Virus record (IMG/VR): IMGVR_UViG_3300020392_000971
Location: 1-24,474 of that record
DNA length: 24,474 nucleotides
Reading direction: 5' to 3' (one strand)
From: a virus
In this document: in pieces, positions 6,696-13,673 of the stretch
Numbering within the stretch: position 1 is the first letter of the stretch
Layout: every line of letters begins with the position of its first letter
The notes under the pieces: model-generated
What the model saw: the letters and a program-made list of their open reading frames with translations, nothing else
What the model was told of the DNA's origin: nothing
The model's database searches: none
Translations under genes and position numbers: made by a program

Positions 6696-7264
6696 TAGGA
6701 AAAAGAAAGTCGATCAATGTTATTAATAGAACAGGCACCCCAGTGATGTCTGTATGTAGTGCAATTGGTAGAGGAGATGATTTAAGTTTAATCAAGCAAA
6801 AGTTTCCTGTAACTGATAAAGAAATTATGGACGTTATACATTTCTTTTGTAATAATGTAGATTTTGATCAACATCATTTATCTGTATTTAAAAAAGTTGA
6901 GTTTGAACAAAATAGAATTGCAGTTCAACTAGATGAAATATCTGCAGAATTTTATTTACGAATGTTAAACAGATATATTTTCAAATTTAAAAAATTGCAA
7001 GACTTTGAAGACATGTTAGAAGAAGGTCTTAAAATGACATTTGGAGTGTGTATCAAACTCAGTCAAAAGTTATTAAGCGACGGTTACGATATTACAGCAG
7101 ATAAAGAAATTTTAAATCCTGTTCTAGATAGTGGATTTTATAAGGAATTAAAAATTTTCTTAACTATGACAGGCAGAAATATTACAGACGAATTTGCAAA
7201 AATTAATCTAGATGATTTTGATAAAGTGGAATTTGAATTACTTGAAAATGATTTTGAAAGATAG
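6692..7264 (+). CDS. Unknown soluble protein (190 aa)
   Basis: It starts in an ATGA overlap with galE and is the last gene before the second class A promoter. The protein is mixed charged/hydrophobic and largely helical, for instance FYLRMLNRYIFKFKKLQDFE and MTFGVCIKLSQKLL, with an acidic C-terminus. The N-terminus (MIGKRKSINVINRTGTPVMS) is basic. No signal peptide, membrane helix or enzyme motif is visible. I do not recognise a family. Confidence 0.7.
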   Translation: MIGKRKSINVINRTGTPVMSVCSAIGRGDDLSLIKQKFPVTDKEIMDVIHFFCNNVDFDQHHLSVFKKVEFEQNRIAVQLDEISAEFYLRMLNRYIFKFKKLQDFEDMLEEGLKMTFGVCIKLSQKLLSDGYDITADKEILNPVLDSGFYKELKIFLTMTGRNITDEFAKINLDDFDKVEFELLENDFER

Positions 7265-7265
7265 G

Positions 7266-7294
7266 TTGACTTTTGCCAGAAAAATTGGTATAAT
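7266..7294 (+). promoter_or_regulatory. Sigma70-like promoter, class A, with leaderless start
   Basis: The -35 TTGACT is at 7266-7271 and the -10 TATAAT at 7289-7294, with a 17-nt spacer and extended -10 TGG. The ATG of the next gene begins at 7301, exactly six bases after the -10, where +1 is expected. No Shine-Dalgarno can fit, so the transcript appears leaderless. The spacer is closely similar to that of the promoter at 505. Confidence 0.88.
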
Positions 7295-7300
7295 GTAAAC

Positions 7301-7762
7301 ATGGAAAAATTGTATTACAGTTGGAGCAATCTTGAGTCTGACGTTGCAGATATTACGCAACAGATGGCTATAAAAATGCTAAGACCACATGTAATATTTG
7401 GCCCTGGTAGAGGTGGCTATATTCCAGGAGTAATGCTTAGTCATTACTTTGGTGTTCCGTTTCATGGCTTTGAATGGCAACATAGAGACTTTGAAGTACA
7501 AGAAACTGAGCATTTAAGGAACCTTTTATCTAAATACAATGGTAAAAGAATTGTTATTATAGATGATATTAATGATACTGGTACTACATTACAGGGTATA
7601 TCAAATACTGTAAACTTAATGGACATGCAAAAGAATGTTAAGTTTGTTACATTATTTGACAAGTTATCTAGTAGTTTTGGCGAAGTACAAATAACTGCCA
7701 ACGAAGTAGCACCAGAAGATGAAAAATGGATAGTTTACCCTTGGGAGGATTGGTGGAAATGA
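7301..7762 (+). CDS. Type I phosphoribosyltransferase
   Basis: A 153-residue protein of the PRT fold. The PRPP-binding signature IVIIDDINDTGTTL is at residues 84-97, and an upstream loop FGPGRGGYIPGVMLSHYF (33-50) matches the phosphate/PPi loop of purine PRTs such as xanthine-guanine PRT. The reaction would join a free base to PRPP to give a nucleotide; the base is unknown. It is first in an operon and apparently leaderless, followed by a 61-aa gene, folE and queE with overlapping or abutting frames. That context makes a deazapurine or pterin-related base worth testing, though ordinary purine salvage is the simpler reading. Confidence 0.82.
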   Translation: MEKLYYSWSNLESDVADITQQMAIKMLRPHVIFGPGRGGYIPGVMLSHYFGVPFHGFEWQHRDFEVQETEHLRNLLSKYNGKRIVIIDDINDTGTTLQGISNTVNLMDMQKNVKFVTLFDKLSSSFGEVQITANEVAPEDEKWIVYPWEDWWK

Positions 7763-7944
7763 GAACAGCAGAAAGTGTTTATGAAGGCGACAATTTTGTA
7801 GTAGTATTAAAAAAGGATGGCGAGAAAATTGGTCATATTAATATTGAAGGCAAAAGTAGATACTATGTAGAAGACGTTATAAAAAATTGGGAAATAGGAA
7901 TTCTCAAAGAAGACAATGAACATATTATTAAGGAGAATGTTTAA
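7759..7944 (+). CDS. Small protein of unknown function (61 aa)
   Basis: The ATG at 7759 overlaps the PRT stop as ATGA; the longer in-frame extension back to 7726 lies inside the PRT gene and is unlikely. GGAGG (about 7744-7748) precedes the start. Predicted strands (FVVVLKKDGEKIGHINIEG) are followed by a helix (YYVEDVIKNWEIGIL), a compact beta-alpha fold. It lies between PRT and folE and is co-translated with both. Not recognised. Confidence 0.65.
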   Translation: MRTAESVYEGDNFVVVLKKDGEKIGHINIEGKSRYYVEDVIKNWEIGILKEDNEHIIKENV

Positions 7945-8639
7945 TGGCAGATGAAGTAACAAATAAGATTTTAGGAAGAATCAAAGAAGCAGGTGCAAAG
8001 TATTGGGCAAGTGATAATGTTGCTCAGTATATGGACCCTGGTGATGATCAACAACTTATAGAGGAGTTAGTGCCTAAGTTTGAAAGCATTTTAGATACTT
8101 TAATTATAGATAGACACACAGACCCTAACAGTCAAGGTACAGCAAGACGTCTTGCTAAGATGTATATCAATGAACTTATGTGGGGCAGATACAATAACAT
8201 GCCTAATGCTACAGCATTTCCTAATGATATAGAAGAAGGTTATAAAGGTATGTTAGTTGTGCGAAGTGAAATATTAAGTATGTGTTCGCACCATCATCAG
8301 CCTGTAAAAGGAACTGCATACATAGGTATTATAGCAGGAGAAACACTTATTGGACTAAGTAAATATACCAGAATTGCTCAATGGTGTGCAAGACGTGGTA
8401 CATTACAAGAAGAACTTGCCAATGATATTGCTAGAGAAATTATGAAAGCAACAGGCAGTAAAAACTTAGGCGTCTACATACAAGCAACACACGGTTGCGT
8501 AGAAAACAGAGGTGTACTGGCACATAGCAGTTTAACACAAACAACAGTTTTAGAAGGTTCGTTCTTTGAAGATCCTGGTACAAAGAAAGAGTTCTTTGAT
8601 AATATCAAACTTCAACAACAACATGCATGTGGTAAGTAA
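7944..8639 (+). CDS. folE: GTP cyclohydrolase I
   Basis: It converts GTP to 7,8-dihydroneopterin triphosphate, the first step of folate, biopterin and 7-deazaguanine synthesis. The 231-residue length is normal. The zinc ligands are at the expected places: C114 and H117 in SMCSHHHQP, and C185 in ATHGCVENRG. The core YIGIIAGETLIGLSKYTRIA and ARRGTLQEELANDIA are canonical. AAGGAG lies upstream and the ATG shares one base with the previous stop. queE follows immediately, which favours the deazaguanine branch over folate. Folate supply during phage growth remains possible. Confidence 0.95.
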   Translation: MADEVTNKILGRIKEAGAKYWASDNVAQYMDPGDDQQLIEELVPKFESILDTLIIDRHTDPNSQGTARRLAKMYINELMWGRYNNMPNATAFPNDIEEGYKGMLVVRSEILSMCSHHHQPVKGTAYIGIIAGETLIGLSKYTRIAQWCARRGTLQEELANDIAREIMKATGSKNLGVYIQATHGCVENRGVLAHSSLTQTTVLEGSFFEDPGTKKEFFDNIKLQQQHACGK

Positions 8640-9521
8640 ATGGGATTAAAGTATAGCGAAACATTTTATTCAGCACAAGGGGAAGGCCAATATGTTGGTA
8701 TTCCTAGTTTGTGGATGAGATTTTTCCTATGCAATTTACAATGTAATGGGTTTGGACAGAAGGACCCAACCGATCCTAGCACATATGATTTGCCATATGA
8801 AAAATTAGATATCACAGACATAACAAGTGTGTTTGATTTGCCTGTATTTGAAAAAGGTTGTGATAGTTCATATACATGGAGTAAAAAATACAAACACTTA
8901 ATTACAGAGAAGACACCAGAAGAAGCAGTAGACGAACTTACAGCACTTCTGCCGCAAGGTACATTCATACATCCTGCAACAGGACAAGAAACGCATATGG
9001 TGTTTACAGGCGGCGAGCCTATGCTTAAACCTACACAACCAGGTATGATAAGCATATTAGAAGAGTTTGGCAAAAGAGATAATATGCCTAACTTTGTAAC
9101 AATAGAAACAAATGGTACTAGGCCAATTGGTGACGATCTAGCAGATTATATACAACAGTGGTCAGCAGGTGGCAGAGAATGGTACTGGAGTTTATCGCCT
9201 AAACTATGGAGTACTGCTGGTGAAATGCCAAAGAAAGCAATAGCACCTGAAGTGATAGGTAGATATGCTGAAATTAGTCCACATGGTCAATTGAAGTTTG
9301 TAGTAAATGGTACAGATCAAAGTTGGCAAGAAGTAGAAGATAATACTAAAATGTTCCGTGAAGCCGGTTGCGACTTTCCTGTATGGATTATGGGAGTAGG
9401 TGGAACATTTGAAGGCTTAATACAAACAGAGGCAAGTATTGCCGATGAAGCCATTAAACGTGGTTACTATTATACAAGTAGAGTTCACGTACACATTTAT
9501 GGTAACGCAATCGGAAAATAA
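8640..9521 (+). CDS. queE: 7-carboxy-7-deazaguanine synthase (radical SAM)
   Basis: It converts 6-carboxytetrahydropterin to 7-carboxy-7-deazaguanine. The N-terminus YSETFYSAQGEGQYVGIPS is diagnostic for QueE. The cluster cysteines appear as C31-NLQ-C35, and the third is probably C74 in GCDSSYTW, which matches the usual CDT(x)Y. About 36 residues are therefore inserted between the second and third cysteines, where two are usual. FTGGEPMLKP is the GGEP SAM motif, FVTIETNGT and WYWSLSPKL follow, and the end is RVHVHIYGN. The length of 293 is long for QueE. It abuts folE with no gap. QueC, needed to reach preQ0, is not in this window. Confidence 0.9.
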   Translation: MGLKYSETFYSAQGEGQYVGIPSLWMRFFLCNLQCNGFGQKDPTDPSTYDLPYEKLDITDITSVFDLPVFEKGCDSSYTWSKKYKHLITEKTPEEAVDELTALLPQGTFIHPATGQETHMVFTGGEPMLKPTQPGMISILEEFGKRDNMPNFVTIETNGTRPIGDDLADYIQQWSAGGREWYWSLSPKLWSTAGEMPKKAIAPEVIGRYAEISPHGQLKFVVNGTDQSWQEVEDNTKMFREAGCDFPVWIMGVGGTFEGLIQTEASIADEAIKRGYYYTSRVHVHIYGNAIGK

Positions 9522-9530
9522 GGAGATATT

Positions 9531-10148
9531 ATGAAAAAGAAATTTACATTTAGAGAGACAGTTTTCTTCTCTCCATGGGCGATGTTAAGTGTCTTTATTT
9601 TAGGCATAGCATTAATGAATGTTGTAGCATTTGCTGATCATGAAGATGATAATTATGAAAGGCAAAAAGCAAATATAGATATGGCAAACGATGGTATTGT
9701 TGGATATACACATGATGGTTTGCCAGTTTATGAATCCGAAATTGAGGATCAGTTGAGTATTGATAGAGAATTAAACATAGTAATTAAGGGTAAACAACAA
9801 GTAGATGTTAATATACTTAATGCAAATACACTAGAATTAACTATCAATGAAAAGATTTACACTATGATAGTAAACTGTAAACTTAATGACATTGATACAA
9901 TACAATGGTTTACATGGCCAATAGACAATAGTCAACTTGAAGGCGATGGTTCATTAGATGTAGGTGATTTTGGAATTGCAAGAAGAGACCCATTCAAATA
10001 CTTTGATAATCCTAAAATAAGAGAATCCTTAACTAAAGATCAAGTAGAGTCTAAATTAAAGGATTGGAACTTGGATCAAAGGGTATGTGAAATACAAGCA
10101 ATACAAATTATTAATTTACCTGCCGCTTTGGAGGATATAAGAGGTTAA
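9531..10148 (+). CDS. Exported protein of unknown function (205 aa)
   Basis: An N-terminal hydrophobic stretch (AMLSVFILGIALMNVVAFA, about residues 17-35) is preceded by basic MKKKFTFRE and ends in AFA-DHE, fitting a signal peptide cleaved near residue 35. The mature part is soluble and acidic, with strands such as LNIVIKGKQQVDVNILN and LELTINEKIYTMIV, and Trp-rich IQWFTWPID. AAGGAG at 9520-9525 gives a good start. I do not recognise a family. It probably acts in the periplasm; a membrane-anchored form is the alternative. Confidence 0.72.
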   Translation: MKKKFTFRETVFFSPWAMLSVFILGIALMNVVAFADHEDDNYERQKANIDMANDGIVGYTHDGLPVYESEIEDQLSIDRELNIVIKGKQQVDVNILNANTLELTINEKIYTMIVNCKLNDIDTIQWFTWPIDNSQLEGDGSLDVGDFGIARRDPFKYFDNPKIRESLTKDQVESKLKDWNLDQRVCEIQAIQIINLPAALEDIRG

Positions 10149-10300
10149 TGTATAATTGTTTTGTTTGCAAAGCGATGGTGTTTCCACAAGATGTAAAATA
10201 TCATACTGCAGATAAAACTAAAGTATTTTGCGGTGCAGAATGTAGTGTCAAATACTTTAGTCAACTAAAGGAGAATAACAATGGCAAAGATGAAGTTTAA
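10148..10300 (+). CDS. Treble-clef zinc-finger microprotein (50 aa)
   Basis: The ATG shares one base with the previous TAA, with AGAGG just upstream. Four cysteines form C4-x2-C7 and C28-x3-C32, followed by VKYF. The CxxC...FCGxxCSxxYF arrangement resembles TRASH/MYM/YHS-type metal-binding fingers. The C-terminal 20 nt overlap the next gene. Small zinc-finger proteins of this kind could regulate transcription or bind a partner protein; the target is unknown. Confidence 0.62.
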   Translation: MYNCFVCKAMVFPQDVKYHTADKTKVFCGAECSVKYFSQLKENNNGKDEV

Positions 10301-10691
10301 AGATATGATGGACCCTAAGTTGTGGTTCAAAAGCGAAAAGGATAGAAAGATTGCTATTGCTAAGAGAGATCTAAGTGGTGGCGAGTTAGAAAAGGAACTT
10401 GCTTCTATAGATGGCAAGCCTTATGTAAATGTATTACAAATGGATGTTGATCCTATAAATCCTAAAAAAGGTTTTGTAGAACTTGACTTTAATGAAGAAT
10501 TTGTTAGTATGTTACAAGAGAATGGATACAGTGGCAAAAGTGATGATGATATTGTAAACGGGTGGTTTAATGATTTATGCAGAACTATTCTGCAACAGGA
10601 AATGGCAGATATGGACTTTGGTATGGAGAATCAAACTCCTACAAACAATGATGTCATTAGTGTGTCTAACGAAAAGAACGAAGAAGAATGA
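10281..10691 (+). CDS. Conserved phage protein of unknown function (136 aa)
   Basis: AAGGAGA (10268-10274) lies about 6 nt before the ATG. The N-terminus is basic (MAKMKFKDMMDPKLWFKSEK), the middle has a strand-rich core (KPYVNVLQMDVD, KGFVELDFNEEFVSML), then a helical DDDIVNGWFNDLCRTILQQE and an acidic disordered tail ending NEKNEEE. The gene resembles conserved hypothetical proteins of marine T4-like phages, by my recollection rather than by search. No function known. Confidence 0.72.
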   Translation: MAKMKFKDMMDPKLWFKSEKDRKIAIAKRDLSGGELEKELASIDGKPYVNVLQMDVDPINPKKGFVELDFNEEFVSMLQENGYSGKSDDDIVNGWFNDLCRTILQQEMADMDFGMENQTPTNNDVISVSNEKNEEE

Positions 10692-10858
10692 AAGAATACG
10701 ATAAAATAAAAGCCACACAGGCTGACCAGTTAGGGTCTATAGACAAAATTCACCCAATGAAACAGGTTGCAATTATGTCAGTAATACAAATTTTAATGTT
10801 AATAGGAATGGGTATAGTAATGCTTACGATTGCTATGTCATTAGGAGCAAGTAGTTAA
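10688..10858 (+). CDS. Single-span membrane microprotein (56 aa)
   Basis: It starts in an ATGA overlap and ends one base before the next ATG. The N-terminal half is polar and cytosolic-looking (MKEYDKIKATQADQLGSID). The C-terminal half (VAIMSVIQILMLIGMGIVML then TIAMSLGASS) is a Met-rich membrane helix. Function unknown. It forms a tight pair with the next gene, also a one-helix membrane protein. Confidence 0.62.
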   Translation: MKEYDKIKATQADQLGSIDKIHPMKQVAIMSVIQILMLIGMGIVMLTIAMSLGASS

Positions 10859-11017
10859 ATGAAGTTTTGGACAATTTGGAAATACGCAATAGGCAGTTTC
10901 TCAGATGAAAAGACAGCAGACTATGACAACCATGTTGCAGTAATTAGAACATTTGTAGTGTCAGTGAATGTTGTGTGTGCATTTTTTATTATGGCAAATA
11001 TTATTTACAGGTGGTAA
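10859..11017 (+). CDS. Single-span membrane microprotein (52 aa)
   Basis: The ATG directly abuts the previous TAA. The opening MKFWTIWKYAIGSFSDEKTA and HVAVIRTF look like a conserved small protein seen in marine T4-like phages (recollection, not searched). Residues 31-50 (TFVVSVNVVCAFFIMANIIY) form the membrane helix. The stop lies one base before the nuclease start. Function unknown. Confidence 0.65.
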   Translation: MKFWTIWKYAIGSFSDEKTADYDNHVAVIRTFVVSVNVVCAFFIMANIIYRW

Positions 11018-11018
11018 G

Positions 11019-12011
11019 ATGAAATATATTTTAGTTGACACTCTTAATATGTTCTTTAGAGCAAAACATGTAACTGCTCGTACAAGCGATATTGATATGA
11101 AAGTTGGTATGGCTATGCACATAATGTTTAATAGTGTTAAGAAAGTATGGAGAGAGTTCGATGGCGATCATGTAATATTCTGCTTAGAGGGTAGAAGTTG
11201 GCGTAAAGACTTTTATGAGCCTTACAAAAAGAATAGAAAGGTTACAATGGATCAAAGGTCCCCTAGCCAACAAGAAGAGGACGAAATATTTTTTGAGGCT
11301 TACGACAACTTTGTTGATTATTTAAAAACAAAGACCAACTGTAGTGTACTACATCACCCACAAGCAGAAGCAGATGATTTAATTGCTATGTGGACACAGG
11401 AACACCCACAAGACGAACATATTATTGTTAGTACAGACAGCGACTTCTATCAATTGATAAGTGATAATATCAGTCAATATAATGGCACAACAGATCAAAT
11501 AGTTAAGATCGATGGTATATATGAAGCAAAAACTATGAAACGTGCTATTGATAAAAAGACACAAGAACCTAAAGCAGTACCAGATCCTAAATGGTTACTG
11601 TTTGAAAAATGTGTTAGAGGTGACACATCAGATAACATCTTTAGTGCCTTTCCTGGAGCAAGAAAGAAAGGCAGTAAGAATAAGACAGGTATGTTAGAAG
11701 CATTTGCAGATATGGAACGTGGAGGGTTTGATTACAATAACTTTATGTTGCAACGTTGGGTTGATCATAATGAAGAAGAACATAGAGTAATTGATGACTT
11801 TGAACGTAATAAGATACTGATTGATCTAACACAACAACCAGATGAAATAAAAGCAGGCATCAAAGATGTTTTTGCTGAGTCATCTAACAAAGAAAAAGTT
11901 CAGAATGTAGGTATATTTTTTATGAAGTTTTGTAATAAATGGAATATGCCTAAACTTACTGAATCGGCAACAGAATTTGGAGAAATACTTAACTCATGTC
12001 AGACACAATAA
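11019..12011 (+). CDS. rnh: RNase H / 5'-3' FEN-type exonuclease (T4 Rnh-like)
   Basis: A metal-dependent 5' nuclease that would remove RNA primers and flaps during lagging-strand synthesis. Acidic residues of the FEN fold are visible in order: D7 (ILVDTLN), E57 (CLEGRS), E117/D119/D120 (QAEADDLIAM), D140/D142 (STDSDFYQL) and D202/D205 (RGDTSDNI), the last in the helix-hairpin region. The 330-residue size fits T4 RNase H (just over 300). I chose the ATG at 11019, since a frame open back to 10968 would overlap the previous gene and lacks a binding site. The segment AFPGARKKGSKNK is basic and may contact DNA. The ligase at the right end of the window is its likely pathway partner. Confidence 0.88.
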   Translation: MKYILVDTLNMFFRAKHVTARTSDIDMKVGMAMHIMFNSVKKVWREFDGDHVIFCLEGRSWRKDFYEPYKKNRKVTMDQRSPSQQEEDEIFFEAYDNFVDYLKTKTNCSVLHHPQAEADDLIAMWTQEHPQDEHIIVSTDSDFYQLISDNISQYNGTTDQIVKIDGIYEAKTMKRAIDKKTQEPKAVPDPKWLLFEKCVRGDTSDNIFSAFPGARKKGSKNKTGMLEAFADMERGGFDYNNFMLQRWVDHNEEEHRVIDDFERNKILIDLTQQPDEIKAGIKDVFAESSNKEKVQNVGIFFMKFCNKWNMPKLTESATEFGEILNSCQTQ

Positions 12012-12175
12012 AAAAGATCTGGGATACAATTAAGTATGGACCAAGTGAGGAGTTGATTACATTTGAATCGCCTGATAAAGGTAAAACAGTTTACAGATGT
12101 AAATCAATACATAACAAAAGAACAGGACAAATTAATAGACAACGCGAGTTGATTAAAGGAGAAATACATGAGTAA
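11996..12175 (+). CDS. Small basic protein of unknown function (59 aa)
   Basis: It overlaps the nuclease gene by 16 nt and the following gene by 8 nt. The sequence is Lys/Arg-rich (SIHNKRTGQINRQRELIKG), with a beta-hairpin-like segment (LITFESPDKGKTVYRCKS), suggesting a small nucleic-acid-binding protein. No recognised motif. Coding potential rests on the tight tiling and on a typical phage start; the ribosome binding site is weak. Confidence 0.55.
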   Translation: MSDTIKKIWDTIKYGPSEELITFESPDKGKTVYRCKSIHNKRTGQINRQRELIKGEIHE

Positions 12176-12689
12176 GAAAGCAACAATCAAAAAAGTTGAT
12201 GACGCAAGTTGGTTAGTTATAGATCAACACCGCGGTAATGTAGGAGTCTTGTATCAAAATGTTCAAGGTGATTACGAATATCTATCCAGTGATATTAAAG
12301 AAAAATTTAAAAGTGATAAAGCAGTAGAAAAATATTTTGGTGCTAGGGTATTTAAACAGAAAACTGTTGAAGATGCATACACACCTGATAAAATGTATAT
12401 TGCAGGTTTTGAAATACCATTTCCGTCTCCTGAACTAATATCTCCAGATCATCCAGAGTATAATAGAGACGTACCTTTGTTTAGTAAAACTGCTAACAGT
12501 GACGTATTGTATGCCGCAGGTTGGTATGCGATAAACTTTGAAAAAGGCTGGAAACACGGTTATTGCCCAAAGGCAAGCACATTATTTCAATATGGTTATG
12601 AAGGTCCTTTTAAAACAAAAGACGAATTAAGATTTAGATTGAAAGAACTTAACAAGATCAAAAGAAATGAAATTAAAAACTCTAATTGA
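12168..12689 (+). CDS. Conserved phage protein of unknown function (173 aa)
   Basis: AAAGGAG (12156-12162) precedes the ATG. The protein opens with strands (IKKVDDASWLVIDQHRGNVG), has KYFGARVFKQK, then PDKMYIAGFEIPFPSPELIS, PLFSKTANSDVLYAAGWYAI and YCPKASTLFQYGYEGPFKTK. These aromatic- and Pro-rich blocks look like a conserved marine-phage protein, but I cannot give a function. No signal peptide or membrane helix is seen. Confidence 0.72.
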   Translation: MSKKATIKKVDDASWLVIDQHRGNVGVLYQNVQGDYEYLSSDIKEKFKSDKAVEKYFGARVFKQKTVEDAYTPDKMYIAGFEIPFPSPELISPDHPEYNRDVPLFSKTANSDVLYAAGWYAINFEKGWKHGYCPKASTLFQYGYEGPFKTKDELRFRLKELNKIKRNEIKNSN

Positions 12690-12852
12690 AAATTTAAAGT
12701 TTTATAAGTCCAGAGGTAGTACTGAAATTACATTAGACATTAATGATTTGCTAACAGCATTAAATGATGTATCTAATGTGGAGGAAGTAGAACCAAAACA
12801 AACACTAATACTTACAGCGGATGGCGGAACATTTAGAGATAAAGAGGGGTGA
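12667..12852 (+). CDS. Small helical protein of unknown function (61 aa)
   Basis: It overlaps the previous gene by 23 nt and the next start by about 30 nt. The N-terminus LKTLIENLKFYKSRGSTEITLDINDLLTAL forms helix-strand-helix, and the end TADGGTFRDKEG is polar. It resembles small phage proteins that begin MKLxTLIENLKFYK, but no function is known. The binding site is weak, so coupling to the upstream gene is likely. Confidence 0.55.
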   Translation: MKLKTLIENLKFYKSRGSTEITLDINDLLTALNDVSNVEEVEPKQTLILTADGGTFRDKEG

Positions 12853-13084
12853 ATATAATCGCCGTTATGAATTCAATTACAAAATGCCTTCTTATGGTAT
12901 CAATGCAACACATCTTAATTGGTGTGAAGTAAACTCTAAAAACGATTACGGTTGGTGGTTCAAAAGAACAACACCATATATTTCTGAACCGCATAAAGAT
13001 GATAGAGCCTATGTAAGTTTTAAATGTAAAGAAGATCATGCACGATTTATGTGGTATATGTTAAAACAAAATGAAAGTAATTAA
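12821..13084 (+). CDS. Unknown protein (about 87 aa), start uncertain
   Basis: The open frame begins at ATG 12821, 32 nt inside the previous gene, without a good ribosome binding site. Met22 (KMPSYGINATHLNW) is a possible later start. The body is rich in Trp, Tyr and Lys (NWCEVNSKNDYGWWFKRTTP, VSFKCKEDHARFMWYMLKQN), a compact aromatic fold with no family I can name. It overlaps the glutaredoxin start by 14 nt. Confidence 0.55.
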   Translation: MAEHLEIKRGEYNRRYEFNYKMPSYGINATHLNWCEVNSKNDYGWWFKRTTPYISEPHKDDRAYVSFKCKEDHARFMWYMLKQNESN

Positions 13085-13310
13085 AATTTATACAAAAACA
13101 AGATGTCCATATAGTACAATGGCTAAACAAGTATTAGAACTTAACGGATACGAATACACAGAAGTTTTACTAGATGATGAAGATTTATGCCAACAATTCT
13201 ATGAAGGCTTTGATGATAGTGAAAATGTTAATACCGTGCCACAAATATTTGCAGATGGGCAAAGAATAGGCGGCTTTGAACAACTGCTGAGGTCAAATCT
13301 AATTAATTAA
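13071..13310 (+). CDS. grx: Glutaredoxin with CPYS active site
   Basis: A 79-residue thioredoxin-fold protein. VIKIYTKTRCPYSTMAKQVL carries the active site C12-P-Y-S15, where classical dithiol glutaredoxins have CPYC. TVPQIFADGQRIGGFEQL holds the cis-Pro TVP and the GG of the glutathione-binding site. With a single active-site Cys it should act by the monothiol mechanism on glutathionylated proteins; support of ribonucleotide reductase is the usual phage role but requires dithiol chemistry in most cases. It overlaps the previous frame by 14 nt. It is the last gene before a probable late promoter. Confidence 0.87.
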   Translation: MKVIKIYTKTRCPYSTMAKQVLELNGYEYTEVLLDDEDLCQQFYEGFDDSENVNTVPQIFADGQRIGGFEQLLRSNLIN

Positions 13311-13332
13311 AGTATGTTTTAACTGTATTTTT

Positions 13333-13340
13333 GATAAATA
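13333..13340 (+). promoter_or_regulatory. Candidate T4-type late promoter (GATAAATA)
   Basis: GATAAATA lies 19 nt before the ATG at 13359, in the only gap between genes here, and is followed by an AGGAG ribosome binding site (13349-13353). T4-like late promoters have TATAAATA as the sole core element. The match is 7 of 8 and AT-rich sequence makes chance hits common. Confidence 0.45.
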
Positions 13341-13358
13341 AAAGTACAGGAGACATAC

Positions 13359-13673
13359 ATGAGTAGACCGAAACCAACAGTGATTTTAGAACATCACGAC
13401 ACAACAAATTACAAAACAGAACAGGTCTTAGCGGCTGGAAGTGTATTTAGTGTGTTTTTTCAAGGTGCACCAATTAACCTTAGAACCATGCATTCATATT
13501 TAGATTATCCTGGGCCTAAGTATAAGAAAACAAGTTTTTCAAATCCTGGACATGCATTTAACTTAGCAGAAAGACTAAACAAACAATTTAACACAGATGA
13601 ATTTTGTGTAGTTAAATTAGAGAGCGGACCTGTTGTAAGTGAAGATGAAGTCAAAAATGCCAATTCAAAATAG
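13359..13673 (+). CDS. Conserved T4-like marine phage protein (104 aa)
   Basis: A good AGGAG precedes the ATG. The protein contains VLAAGSVFSVFFQGAPINLR, a strand pair, then YPGPKYKKTSFSNPGHAFNL and AERLNKQFNTDEFCVVKL, a pattern I recall from conserved unknown proteins of marine T4-like phages. It is soluble, with a basic N-terminus. The candidate late promoter upstream suggests late expression, perhaps with virion assembly. Function unknown. Confidence 0.75.
   Translation: MSRPKPTVILEHHDTTNYKTEQVLAAGSVFSVFFQGAPINLRTMHSYLDYPGPKYKKTSFSNPGHAFNLAERLNKQFNTDEFCVVKLESGPVVSEDEVKNANSK

Noticed and set aside
10968-11018. Upstream extension of the RNase H-like protein
   Set aside because: It would overlap a conserved microprotein gene and lacks a ribosome binding site; the conserved nuclease sequence starts MKYILVDTLN at 11019.
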